The notes beneath the pieces were generated by a model. It worked only from the letters and a program-made list of their open reading frames with translations, did no database searches and was not told the origin of the DNA. Made by a program: the position numbers and the translations under genes. Positions 17,049 through 25,678 of a DNA stretch of 64,000 bases are shown piece by piece; the first letter of the stretch is position 1, and each line of letters opens with the position of its first letter. Source of the DNA: Streptomyces sp. NBC_01485 (GTDB lineage: Bacteria; Actinomycetota; Actinomycetes; Streptomycetales; Streptomycetaceae). The stretch is taken from positions 744,001-808,000 of the forward strand of contig NZ_CP109435.1 in the NCBI RefSeq assembly GCF_036227125.1, given 5' to 3'.

Positions 17049-18122
17049 TCAGCAGTACAGGTTGCCGCCCGGCGTTGTGCCCAAGATCTGGGCAAAGCTC
17101 CGGTACTTGTCGATCCTGCTCTGCACCTGCGCCGGGTTGTGCCCGTCGCATTCGAGTGCGCCGTTGATCGAGCGAATGCTCTGGCCGAATCCCGCACCAC
17201 TGACGATGGCGTTATGGCCGGTGTAAGTGCCCGGCCCGGTCTGGGTGTTCCAGTACCAGAGCCCGGTCTTCCAGGCGACGGCCGCGTTGTTCTGCACGAG
17301 GTACGGGTTGTTGAGCAGGTCGATGCCCAGTGCGTCACCGGCTGCCTTGTAGTTGAAGTTCCAGCTCAGCTGGATCGGACCACGGCCGTAGTACGCCGCC
17401 TGGCCGGCGGGGCAGCCGTAGGGCTGGTTCCGGTCGCAGTAATTCGGGTAGTGGGATGTGTCCTGCTCCACGATGTGGACCAGGCCGCCCGTCTCATGGC
17501 TGACGTTGGCCAGGAAGGCGGCAGCCTCCTGCCTCTTCACCGTGTCGCTGCCCGTGTTGGCGAAACCGGGGTAGGCGCTGAGCGCCGAGACCAGACCGCT
17601 GTATGTGTAGAAGGGGTTGCGGCCAGGGAACATCTGGTTGAACTGGGCCTCGCTGACCACGAATCCGGAGCTCGGCGGATCGTCACCGCCGCCGGTGCAG
17701 GTGTACGGGTCCCAGTACCAGGTGCTGATGACGGGGTCGTAGCCAGGGTTGTCGTGCTCGGCGATGTAATACCGGCCGTCGCTGTAGCGCACAACGGTTC
17801 CGGCGGTGTAGGCCGTACCGGCCGCCCAGTTCGGCGCGGTGGCACAGACGTCGCCTCCGCCTCCGCCGCCGCTGCACGTGTACGAATCCCAGTACCAGGT
17901 GCTGACGACGGGGTCGTAGCCAGGGTTGTCGTGCTCGGCGATGTAATACCGGCCGTCGCTGTAGCGCACAACGGTTCCGGCGGTGTAGGCCGTACCGGCC
18001 GCCCAGTTGGGGGCGCTGTCACAGATGCCTGCGGCACCGGCCGTGGAGGCCGGTCCGAGCAATATCGTGCCCACGATGGCGAATACAGCCACTAATAAGG
18101 CCGTGATGCGTTGTCTTACCAC
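17049..18122 (-). CDS. GH19 chitinase with two chitin-binding modules
   Basis: A 357-residue secreted endochitinase. The signal peptide is followed by two almost identical CBM5/12 modules (PNWAAGTAYTAGTVVRYSDG), separated by a Gly-rich linker, then a GH19 catalytic domain. The catalytic glutamate lies in NVSHETGGL, and YYGRGPIQLSW is the family signature. Hydrolysis of beta-1,4-GlcNAc polymers by inversion is expected. The GTG start at 18122 has GGGAG five bases upstream. Codons 9 and 10 are consecutive TTA codons, strong evidence for bldA control. It sits between the GH16 and barwin-like genes on one strand. Confidence 0.93.
   Translation of the reverse strand: MVRQRITALLVAVFAIVGTILLGPASTAGAAGICDSAPNWAAGTAYTAGTVVRYSDGRYYIAEHDNPGYDPVVSTWYWDSYTCSGGGGGGDVCATAPNWAAGTAYTAGTVVRYSDGRYYIAEHDNPGYDPVISTWYWDPYTCTGGGDDPPSSGFVVSEAQFNQMFPGRNPFYTYSGLVSALSAYPGFANTGSDTVKRQEAAAFLANVSHETGGLVHIVEQDTSHYPNYCDRNQPYGCPAGQAAYYGRGPIQLSWNFNYKAAGDALGIDLLNNPYLVQNNAAVAWKTGLWYWNTQTGPGTYTGHNAIVSGAGFGQSIRSINGALECDGHNPAQVQSRIDKYRSFAQILGTTPGGNLYC
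17701..18024. repeat. duplicated CBM5/12 module in the chitinase gene
   Basis: Two 147-base segments (17701-17847 and 17878-18024) are nearly identical, including long silent-site identity. A third, slightly more divergent copy lies in the neighbouring barwin-like gene near 16399-16536. Recent tandem duplication or gene conversion explains this. Confidence 0.85.
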
Positions 18123-18257
18123 GTTTGCTCCCGAGTGATCGAAGAGTGCGGTTGGTACGTGACACATCGAGCGGTGCCGCGGAGGGCGAGGAAATCCGGC
18201 AGGGACCGCGCCGGAAGACGAAAGGCGGCTGCCCCCGCCCAAAGAGATCCAGCCCCG

Positions 18258-19199
18258 CTAGTTCGGCAGAGTTGTCGAGTCGATGAAGGCGGAAACAGCC
18301 GTCTGTGGCTGTTCGCGAGCCGGGCCGTCCAGCGGGTCCCAGTCAGGGGTGTGCCAGACGTTCTGCATGAACGCTCCCGGCTTCTTGGGAATACGAGAAC
18401 TCGGCCCCCTGTAGTCCCACAGCACGTTCTTGTTTCCGTTGTCGTCGTACGTCCAGAAACTGACGGAGTTCGGCTGCCAGTCGAACATGAACGTATGGAA
18501 CTTTGTGGCGGAATTGAATCCCGGATTGGGGGTTACACCGGCGGGGCTGTACTCACCCGGCTGGGCCGGTTCGCAGTCGCCGCCCAATTGGACGTTGTAG
18601 CAGTTGTACAGGACCTGGCCGCTGCGCATGTCGATCGCGCGGGAGATTTTCCGGACCGCGCCATCGGGGTCGTCGGGGTCGTAGTCCGTCCACAACGTCA
18701 GCCAGACGACATTCGGCTGGGCGCAGAGTACCTCGACGTCGATCTCGTCGTTGTCCGGGAGGCCGTTGCCGTTGCTGTCCGAGTGATCGTTGGAGTAGGT
18801 GAAGGTACCGGTGACCACACCCACCCGGCCCAATCCGGTGCAGTCCGCTGTCTTGATGCGGGTGCCGTAGGTGCCGTAACGATAGGTGTCCGCATTACTG
18901 CTGATCTCCACCCCGTTGCCGGGGCTGGTGCCAGGGCGGGCGTTGAGCCGGAGTTGCAGAGCTCTGCCGTCGCTCGCGCCCGACGCGGACACGATTTGCG
19001 TTGTCCCGCCGGGAGCCCCTGTCTGACTGAAGAGAGGCGAACTCCCTGTCCATTGCTCGGTCACCGGAGCGGCGACCGCCGAGCCGCCCATGAACAAGGA
19101 GAAGGCGACGGTCGCCGTGGCCACGGGAGCGGCCTGTGCGGCCAATTTGCCGATGTGCCGTTCGCGGGAGGATTTCCATGAGTGACGCATTCTGAACAT
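18258..19199 (-). CDS. secreted GH16 family glycoside hydrolase
   Basis: A 313-residue exported enzyme with a signal peptide ending near GGSAVA. It has the GH16 beta-sandwich with the catalytic motif NDEIDVEVL (two glutamates and the central aspartate), preceded by TYGTRIKTADCTG and followed by HTFMFDWQPNSVSFWTYDD. Relatives cleave beta-1,3 or mixed-linkage glucans; specificity cannot be read here. The start at 19199 (MFRMRHSW) follows GGAAGG. It is first in a same-strand series with GH19 and the barwin-like gene, which suggests joint attack on chitin- and glucan-containing fungal walls. No TTA codon was found. Confidence 0.87.
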   Translation of the reverse strand: MFRMRHSWKSSRERHIGKLAAQAAPVATATVAFSLFMGGSAVAAPVTEQWTGSSPLFSQTGAPGGTTQIVSASGASDGRALQLRLNARPGTSPGNGVEISSNADTYRYGTYGTRIKTADCTGLGRVGVVTGTFTYSNDHSDSNGNGLPDNDEIDVEVLCAQPNVVWLTLWTDYDPDDPDGAVRKISRAIDMRSGQVLYNCYNVQLGGDCEPAQPGEYSPAGVTPNPGFNSATKFHTFMFDWQPNSVSFWTYDDNGNKNVLWDYRGPSSRIPKKPGAFMQNVWHTPDWDPLDGPAREQPQTAVSAFIDSTTLPN

Positions 19200-19481
19200 G
19201 GGACCTTCCGTAGGTTTTCTGGCGGCCCCGGAGGGCCGGATATGACTGATGCGGAATTTCCTGCAGCGGTTTCGACAGAGTGGACGCCCGGCTGTTCGGG
19301 GCGCTCTCGCCACCGCCAGCCCTGTTCGCGGCCCATTCCCGGCGGTCCGGTACCACTACCAGACCGTCGGACACGGCACCGGGACAGCGGAGAGCAACTC
19401 CGCCATGAGGTGGTAACCACCATGCTCGGGACCGCTCGCGGGCCTACCACCACACGGCTGGAGATCTTCAAATGGCTGAGG
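19200..19481. other. non-coding gap upstream of GH16
   Basis: No gene is seen. It should contain the GH16 promoter and holds one perfect palindrome at 19409-19421. The left part of the IS630-type relic begins at its end. Confidence 0.5.
19409..19421. promoter_or_regulatory. 13-base perfect palindrome upstream of GH16
   Basis: GGTGGT-A-ACCACC lies 210 bases before the GH16 start codon. It could be an operator for the glucanase or chitinase genes, or an edge feature of the adjacent insertion sequence. Neither is proved. Confidence 0.35.
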
Positions 19482-20130
19482 TTACGGCGGTTGGAAGTCG
19501 AGGCCGGTCTTGGCGATGAGGCCGGCGATGAGGCCGGGCCGGTACTGCATCCGTTTGAGCCGGGTCTTCACCAGCGCGGTGAGCTGGTCGAGGCTGTGTT
19601 CGGTGAGGTTGGCCAGGGACCGTTTCAGGTGCGACCACACGCCGTCGACCGGGTTGAACTCGGGAGCGCAAGGCGGGAGTTGGTAGAAGGTCAGCCATGA
19701 TCGGGCGTCGATCAGCTCCCGCATGGTGCGGCTGACGTGCGTGTTCAGATTGTCCCGGACCAGGATGGTCGGGGCCGCCGAGCTGCTGGTGTGCGGCGTA
19801 GAGCAGGCGGGCGTAGTCGGTCAGGCGGGCGTCGTCGGTCTCGGTGAAGCGCTTGCGCCGGCCTTTGGCGGGGCCGCGCTCGAGGCGGACACGGTGGATC
19901 AGCCGGGACCGGTGGCCGGACCTGGTACAGATCAGCGCCGCCATCGAGACACGTTCGGTGCCCGCGGCGGTGACCCGCACGACGGGCGTGTGGCCTCGTC
20001 GGCCCCACGTTCGCCCCTTGGGCGGCCTCAGCCCCTGACCGGACTGGCGTCTGGTTGAAGACGGGCACGGGCAAGCGACGGATACGGCCGTCCGACGTCT
20101 CGGAGAAGGGATGCTACGGCGAGTGCAGTT
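19482..20130 (-). mobile_element. IS630-type transposase relic
   Basis: The minus strand gives RFTETDDARLTDYARLLYAA and HQQLGGP in one frame, then shifts by an extra C to DNLNTHVSRTMRELIDARSW and LANLTEHSLDQLTALVKTRL. These are consecutive parts of an IS630-family transposase. The usual catalytic glutamate motif NPVEGVW reads NPVDGVW here. With a frameshift and a changed catalytic residue it is inactive. It borders the chitinase island on the right. Confidence 0.75.
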
Positions 20131-20136
20131 CGTCAC

Positions 20137-20663
20137 CGTCTACAAGCACCATGAACACGCTGTCCGGGCCGTGAGTCGAGTTCATCGCGGACTTTCCCTT
20201 CAGTGAGTGCGACGGGTTCCTCCAAGTCGCTAATGTTCCTCACCCCGGAGAACAATCGCATCGGCAGTAACCACCGTTACGGCAACGGGCGTTGACCGGT
20301 GGCGCGGAGCCGGTTCAGAGCAGTGTCCCGGCGGTGCACGTCGGCTGACGTTGGGCGTGATGTGCAGCATCTGTCCCGATGAGAGCGGTGGAGCGATTAG
20401 TCCGGGAAGACCCGCCACTACCCGCCGGGCACACGTGCATGGGCACCCGCACTCAGGCACTCGTCAGGCACCGACACAGACGCTCGCCCAGCTACCCACA
20501 CCCGGATCCGCACCCGCCCAGGCATGGTCGCCGACGCCGACGCCGGCACCGGCACCGGCACCCGCCCAGCACCACCCCGCGGCCCCGTCCCCCGCCCCTC
20601 GCGCCGCCCACCGCAACGCCCGTAACGGCCGCAACACCGGAACGTTCCTTCAAAGGCGGCCGA
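20137..20663. other. 527-base gap without a supported gene
   Basis: No credible reading frame is seen. The right part (20480-20600) is low-complexity CCGGCACC-type sequence rich in Pro/Ala codons. The left part may be further decayed transposon sequence. Confidence 0.4.
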
Positions 20664-21623
20664 TCAGACCCCCGCCACCGTAGCCCCCGCCCCCGCCCTC
20701 CCCGCCAGCGCGGCCGCAGCCGCCCCCACCAGACCCGCGTCCGTGCCCATCTGTGCGGGCGTGACGGTCAGGCGCTGGACGAAGGACAGCGTCGCGTAGT
20801 CGCGGAGGGCCCGGCGCAGGGGGGCGAAGAGCACCTCGCCCGCCTTGCCCACGCCTCCGCCGATCACCGCGATGTCGATCTCGACGAGGGTCGCGGTGGC
20901 CGCGATGCCGGCGGCCAGGGCCTGCGCGGCCCGTTCGAAGGAGGCCACGGCGACCGGGTGGCCCGCGCGGGCGGCGGCGGCCACCGCGGCCGCGGACGTG
21001 TCGCCGTCGGGGCCGGGCAGCCAGCCGTTCTCCAGCGCCCGCCGGGCGATGTTGGGGCCGCTGGCGATGCGCTCCACACAGCCGCGAGCGCCGCACGGGC
21101 ACAGGTCGCCGTCGAGCTCGACGCTGATGTGGCCGATGTGACCCGCGTTGCCGGTGGGACCGGGGTGCAGCCGGCCGCCCAGGACCAGGCCGCCGCCGAC
21201 GCCGGTGGAGACCACCATGCACAGCGCGTTGTCATGGCCGCGGGCGGCGCCCTGCCAGTGTTCGGCCGCCGTGATCGCCACGCCGTCGCCGATCAGCTCG
21301 ACCGGGAGGTCCCCGGTCGCGGCCCGGACCCGGTGGACGAGCGGAAAGTCCCGCCAGCCGGGCACGTTCACCGGGCTGACCGTGCCCGCGGAGGCGTCCA
21401 CCGGGCCCGCGCTGCCGATACCGAGGGCGTGCACCCGCTCCCACAGCGGCGACCGCGTCAGCTCGCCCAGCACCTCCTCGACGGCCCGCATCACGGTGTC
21501 GCCGTGCTCCTGTGCGGGCGTGGCGCGCTGCGCGCGGGCCAGGATCGTGCCGTCGCCGTCCACCAGCGCCCCGGCGATCTTGGTGCCGCCGATGTCGAGC
21601 GCGGCCACGAGGTCGGTGTGCAT
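20664..21623 (-). CDS. ROK family sugar kinase
   Basis: A 319-residue cytosolic kinase. LDIGGTKIAGALVDGDG is the ATP phosphate-binding motif, and GNAGHIGHISVELDG with CPCGARGCVERIASG is the ROK zinc-binding signature (CxCGxxGCxE). Glucose, N-acetylglucosamine or a related hexose is the probable substrate; a repressor lacking the N-terminal helix-turn-helix is ruled out by length. It starts 233 bases from a divergent LacI regulator with a perfect palindrome between them. GGGAGA lies 13 bases upstream of the ATG. Confidence 0.9.
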   Translation of the reverse strand: MHTDLVAALDIGGTKIAGALVDGDGTILARAQRATPAQEHGDTVMRAVEEVLGELTRSPLWERVHALGIGSAGPVDASAGTVSPVNVPGWRDFPLVHRVRAATGDLPVELIGDGVAITAAEHWQGAARGHDNALCMVVSTGVGGGLVLGGRLHPGPTGNAGHIGHISVELDGDLCPCGARGCVERIASGPNIARRALENGWLPGPDGDTSAAAVAAAARAGHPVAVASFERAAQALAAGIAATATLVEIDIAVIGGGVGKAGEVLFAPLRRALRDYATLSFVQRLTVTPAQMGTDAGLVGAAAAALAGRAGAGATVAGV

Positions 21624-21721
21624 CTGTCTGGTTTCTCCCGGTCCACCATGGAAAAGAGCTGGCCGGTCCAGCGGTGGGGGACGCGGGCCGGAGATTGCGG
21701 TGGACAGTGTCTCCCGCATCT

Positions 21722-21733
21722 GACAACGTTGTC
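21722..21733. promoter_or_regulatory. LacI-family operator between rok and lacI-type genes
   Basis: GACAACGTTGTC is a perfect 12-base palindrome with the central CG typical of LacI/GalR operators. It lies 99 bases from the kinase start and 123 bases from the chosen regulator start. Autoregulation plus control of the kinase is likely. Confidence 0.75.
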
Positions 21734-21855
21734 CAGGCTCTATGCTCGACGCCACATCCTCATACAACCCCTGGGACCCGCGCATCCCGTACGCAACATC
21801 CTGTGGACGGCGTGCGGAACCGACCCCGGTGGACGACAGGACAGGACCCAGCACC

Positions 21856-22893
21856 GTGCCCGAGACGCAGCGCCGGCCCGAGAGCCGCTACGGCAACCGT
21901 CCCACCATGAAGGACGTCGCCGCTCGCGCCGGAGTCGGCCTCAAGACGGTCTCGCGCGTGGTGAACGGCGAGCCCGGGGTCACGCCCGAGACGGAACGGC
22001 GGGTCCAGGAGTCCATCGACGCGCTGGGGTTCCGCCGCAACGACAGCGCCCGGGTGTTGCGCAAGGGCCGTACGGCCAGCATCGGCCTGGTCCTGGAGGA
22101 TCTCGCCGACCCGTTCTACGGGCCGCTCAGCCGCGCGGTGGAGGAGGTCGCCCGGGCCCACGGCGCGCTGCTCATCAACGGCTCCAGCGCCGAGGACCCG
22201 GACCGCGAGCAGGAGTTGGCCCTGGCGCTGTGCGCACGCCGGGTGGACGGTCTGGTGGTGATCCCGGCCGGTGACGACCACCGCTATCTGGAGCCCGAGA
22301 TCAAGGCGGGGGTCGCCACGGTCTTCGTCGACCGGCCGGCCGGGCGGATCGACGCCGACTGCGTCCTGTCGGACAACTTCGGCGGCGCCCGCGCGGGCGT
22401 GGCCCACCTCGTGGCGCACGGGCACCGCCGGATCGGCTTCATCGGTGACATGCCGCGCATCCACACCGCCGCTGAGCGCCTGCGGGGCTACCGCACGGCG
22501 ATGGAGGACGCCGGCATACCCGTCGAGGACGCCTGGATGTCGCTGGGGATCACCGATCCGCCGCGGGTGCGCCGGGATGCCGAGCGGATGCTGTCCGGGC
22601 CCGCGCCGGTCACGGCGGTCTTCTCGGGCAACAACCGGGTGACGGTCACCGTGATCCGGGTGCTCGCCGAGCAGTCCCGCCCGGTCGCCCTGGTGGCCTT
22701 CGACGACCTGGAGCTCGCCGATCTGCTCCAGCCGGGGGTCACGGTGATCGCCCAGGACGCGGCCGCCCTCGGCCGTACCGCTGCCGAGCGGCTGTTCCGG
22801 CAGTTGGACGGCACCTTGATCGTTCCCGAGCGCATCGAACTGCCGACCCGGCTCGTCGCCCGCGGCTCGGGCGAGCTGCCGCCGGCGGACTGA
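21856..22893 (+). CDS. LacI family transcriptional regulator
   Basis: A 345-residue repressor. The DNA-binding domain is MKDVAARAGVGLKTVSRVVN followed by the hinge helix SARVLRKGRT, and the periplasmic-binding-like effector domain contains IGLVLEDLADPFY, GLVVIPAGDD and VALVAFDDLELADLL. The GTG at 21856 gives 17 residues before the helix-turn-helix; an ATG at 21907 or upstream GTG codons are possible. It faces the ROK kinase across a perfect palindrome. The inducer is presumably a sugar or sugar phosphate handled by that kinase. Confidence 0.9.
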   Translation: MPETQRRPESRYGNRPTMKDVAARAGVGLKTVSRVVNGEPGVTPETERRVQESIDALGFRRNDSARVLRKGRTASIGLVLEDLADPFYGPLSRAVEEVARAHGALLINGSSAEDPDREQELALALCARRVDGLVVIPAGDDHRYLEPEIKAGVATVFVDRPAGRIDADCVLSDNFGGARAGVAHLVAHGHRRIGFIGDMPRIHTAAERLRGYRTAMEDAGIPVEDAWMSLGITDPPRVRRDAERMLSGPAPVTAVFSGNNRVTVTVIRVLAEQSRPVALVAFDDLELADLLQPGVTVIAQDAAALGRTAAERLFRQLDGTLIVPERIELPTRLVARGSGELPPAD

Positions 22894-22900
22894 GGCGCGC

Positions 22901-23638
22901 ATGGACGACCGTGGCGAGCACCGCACACTGGAGGCGCTGGGTCTGGCCGACGCGCCCCGCGACCGTCCGCTGAGCTATCCCGGCGCCTGGCCGGCCGGGT
23001 CCGGGCTGCTCGACGGGGACAGACTGCTGCCGCTGGAGCGTCTGACGCATCCCGGCCGGACTCCCGTGGTGGCCGTCGGCTCCAACGCCAGCCCGGCCCA
23101 ACTGCGCCACAAGATGGCCGAGTTCGGGATCACCTCGCCCGTCCCGATGGTGCGGGCCCGTGTGACGGGTATCGACGTGGGCGTCTCGGCGCATGTCAGC
23201 CGTCTCGGCTACGTGTCCGCGTCCCCGGTCAACGCCCCCGCCGTCACCCGGGAGTTGTTCGTGATCTGGCTGGACGCGGAACAACTCGCCGTGGTCGACG
23301 CGACGGAGCCGAACTACGACCGCGTCCTGCTGCCCGCGCCGGACTTCCGGATCGAGCTGGAGAACGGCGAGGCGCTCCTCGACGCGTTCGCGTACGTGAA
23401 CCATCACGGCGTGCTGCACAACGGCGCCGGGGTTCCGCGCAGCCATCCCGGGCAGCGCGCCCTGATCACCGAACTCCTCGCGGGATCACCGGCGTTGCGG
23501 CACCTGTTCGGGGTGACCCCGGAGGAGTTCTGTGCCCGCGCCCGGGCCGACGCGCGGCTGTGCGAGCGGGGCACCCGGCTGTTCGCGGAGGAGAAGCTGG
23601 TGACCGGTTCCGGTCTGGAGCATCTGCGCGTCCGTTAG
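22901..23638 (+). CDS. gamma-glutamylcyclotransferase-like fold protein, function unknown
   Basis: A 245-residue cytosolic protein starting seven bases after the LacI-type stop, probably in the same transcript. VVAVGSNASPAQLRHKM resembles the YGSNxxP nucleotide-like loop of the GGCT/AIG2 fold, and VTGIDVGVSAHVSRLGYVSA continues a similar barrel. No clear catalytic glutamate was assigned. The substrate and pathway are unknown. Confidence 0.6.
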   Translation: MDDRGEHRTLEALGLADAPRDRPLSYPGAWPAGSGLLDGDRLLPLERLTHPGRTPVVAVGSNASPAQLRHKMAEFGITSPVPMVRARVTGIDVGVSAHVSRLGYVSASPVNAPAVTRELFVIWLDAEQLAVVDATEPNYDRVLLPAPDFRIELENGEALLDAFAYVNHHGVLHNGAGVPRSHPGQRALITELLAGSPALRHLFGVTPEEFCARARADARLCERGTRLFAEEKLVTGSGLEHLRVR

Positions 23639-23724
23639 GGTGTTCGGACGGCATCGCGTGTCGGTCACCGACCAGGTGAGGCATGGAGGTGCCCGTGAGT
23701 TTGCCTTACGGAGGCATTCCACAC

Positions 23725-24114
23725 ATGTCAGTCGAGCTGAACCACACCATCGTCCACTCCCGCGACAACCGGGAGTCCGCCGAGTTCCTCGCCCGCATCC
23801 TGGGACTCGAAGTCGGGGCCGAGTGGGGCCCGTTCGTCCCGGTCGACACGAGCAACAAGGTCACCCTGGACTTCGTCACGATCCCGGCGGAGTCGATCGT
23901 CACGCAGCACTACGCGTTCCTCGTCTCGGACGAGGAGTTCGGCGCGGCCCTCGACCGGATCAAGCAGGCGGGGATCACGTACTTCGCGGATCCGCAGGGC
24001 AGGCAGCCCGGTGAGATCAACCACCACCACGGCGGCCGGGGCCTGTACTTCATGGATCCCGCGGGGCACGGCATGGAGATCATCACGACCCCGTACACGT
24101 TCCCCGCGCAGTAG
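23725..24114 (+). CDS. VOC superfamily protein
   Basis: A 129-residue single-domain glyoxalase/bleomycin-resistance-fold protein. The two beta-alpha-beta-beta-beta halves begin ELNHTIVHSRDNRESAEFLA and TQHYAFLVSDEEFG, with metal-ligand candidates at His in ELNHTI, His in TQHYAF and Glu in HGMEIIT. An unusual NHHHGGRGLYF loop is present. GGAGG lies nine bases before the ATG. Its reaction is unknown. A strong hairpin follows. Confidence 0.8.
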   Translation: MSVELNHTIVHSRDNRESAEFLARILGLEVGAEWGPFVPVDTSNKVTLDFVTIPAESIVTQHYAFLVSDEEFGAALDRIKQAGITYFADPQGRQPGEINHHHGGRGLYFMDPAGHGMEIITTPYTFPAQ

Positions 24115-24142
24115 TCACAGCAGTCGTCAGTTGAGGACCGGT

Positions 24143-24173
24143 GACCGGTCGGAGCGGGACTCCCCGACCGGTC
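24143..24173. terminator. bidirectional terminator hairpin
   Basis: GACCGGTCGG and CCGACCGGTC form a perfect 10-base stem with an 11-base loop between the convergent VOC and DUF6986 genes. Confidence 0.75.
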
Positions 24174-24189
24174 GCCGACCTCTCGCGCC

Positions 24190-25494
24190 CTACGGCGCGG
24201 AGACCGTCAGATCGCCGCGGCGCGGGGCCGCGAAGCCCTCCAGGGCCACCCGGGTCAGGCCGGTCGCGCCGGTGACCTCGGTGAGGTCGAGGGCGCCGCA
24301 GTCCAGGCCGCGCAGCAGGTAGCCGCTGAGGGCCTTGGCGGTCGCCGGTTCGTCCATCACGTCGCCGCCGGTCCGGTTGGCGTACCGGGACAGGCGCTCG
24401 GCGGCCTGGGCGAAGCCCTCGCGGTAGAAGGCGAAGACGGCCGCGTAGCGGGTGGGGATGTGGCCGGGGTGCATGTCCCAGCCCTGGTAGTAGGCGCGGG
24501 CCAGGGCGCGGCGGGTGAGGCCGTAGTGCAGCCGCCAGGCGTCGTGGACCTGCGCGGTCGGGCCGACCGGCAGCACGTTCGTGGAGCCGTCCGAGACGCG
24601 GACGCCGGTGCCGGCCGCCGCGACCTGCATGACCGCCTTGGCGTGGTCGGCGGCCGGGTGGTCGCTGGCCTGGTAGGCGGCGGAGACGCCGAGACAGGCG
24701 CTGTAGTCGAAGGTGCCGTAGTGCAGGCCGGTGGCGCGGCCCTCGGCCGCCTGGATCATGCGGGCGACCGTCGCGGTGCCGTCGGTGGCCAGGATGGACT
24801 GGCTGGTCTCGATCTGGATCTCGAAGCCGAGCCGCCCGGCCTCGAGCCCGCGCGCCTTCTCGAAGGCCTCCAGGAGCCTGACCATGGCGGTGACCTGCTC
24901 GGGGTAGGTCACCTTGGGGAGGGTGAGGACCAGGCCGTCGGGCAGGCCGCCGGCCTCCATCAGGCCGGTGAGGAAGACGTCGAGGGTGCGGATGCCCCGG
25001 TCGCGTACGGCGGCCTCCATGCACTTCATGCGGATGCCCATGTACGGGGCCGCGGTGCCCTTGGCGTACGCCTCGGCGATCAGCCGGGCCGCCCGGGCGG
25101 CCGTCTCGTCCTCCTCGGCGTCCGGGCGGGGGCCGTAGCCGTCCTCGAAGTCGACGCGGAGGTCCTCGATGGGCTCGCGCTCCAGTTTGGCCCGCACGCG
25201 CGCGTACACGGGCTCGGCGAGGTCGTCCGACAGGCCGAGGCAGGCCGCGAAGGACGCGGCGTCCGGGGCGTGCTCGTCGAGGGCGGCGAGGGCCCGGTCG
25301 CCCCAGTGGCGGACCGTGGTGGCCGCGAAGGCGTCACCGGGGACGTAGACGGTGTGGACGGGCTGACGGGTGCCGGGGTCCCCGGGGTAGCGGCGGTCGA
25401 GTTCGGCGTCGACCGGGACGAGGGAAGCGCTGATCTCCTCGCTGACGGCGCCCGCGAGGCTCGTCGCCACCGTCTCCTGCTGGCCCTGACCCAT
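24190..25494 (-). CDS. DUF6986 family, HpcH/HpaI aldolase-like protein
   Basis: A 434-residue protein of an actinobacterial family I recall as DUF6986, with a TIM-barrel resembling citrate lyase beta/HpcH aldolases. Metal- and acid-binding candidates are DLRVDFEDGYGP, EIQIETSQSIL and GTFDYSACLG. Relatives act on C-C bonds of CoA or oxo acids, but no reaction is known for this group. GGAGGATG precedes the ATG at 25494. Inverted repeats lie directly upstream. In other Streptomyces it often sits near glyoxylate or purine catabolism genes (from memory), which are not visible here. Confidence 0.7.
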   Translation of the reverse strand: MGQGQQETVATSLAGAVSEEISASLVPVDAELDRRYPGDPGTRQPVHTVYVPGDAFAATTVRHWGDRALAALDEHAPDAASFAACLGLSDDLAEPVYARVRAKLEREPIEDLRVDFEDGYGPRPDAEEDETAARAARLIAEAYAKGTAAPYMGIRMKCMEAAVRDRGIRTLDVFLTGLMEAGGLPDGLVLTLPKVTYPEQVTAMVRLLEAFEKARGLEAGRLGFEIQIETSQSILATDGTATVARMIQAAEGRATGLHYGTFDYSACLGVSAAYQASDHPAADHAKAVMQVAAAGTGVRVSDGSTNVLPVGPTAQVHDAWRLHYGLTRRALARAYYQGWDMHPGHIPTRYAAVFAFYREGFAQAAERLSRYANRTGGDVMDEPATAKALSGYLLRGLDCGALDLTEVTGATGLTRVALEGFAAPRRGDLTVSAP

Positions 25495-25510
25495 GCCACA
25501 TCCTCCAGGT

Positions 25511-25525
25511 TTCCGCTTGCCGGAA
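25511..25525. promoter_or_regulatory. inverted repeat upstream of the DUF6986 gene
   Basis: TTCCG and CGGAA with a five-base gap lie 17 bases before the start codon; a second imperfect dyad CATTATCCGCAGAATG follows at 25528-25543. The TTCCG/CGGAA shape resembles IclR-family operators. Function is inferred. Confidence 0.45.
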
Positions 25526-25678
25526 TACATTATCCGCAGAATGAAGTTATCCGGGGATCTTCCGGCTGGTCAACACCCTGTCCACGGCGTGGTCCCCTCG
25601 CGTTCACCGCCGCACCCACGCCCTCTTCCGCACAACGGTTCACCCCTTCATCCTTGCTCACGGGACGAGGGGGAACAC

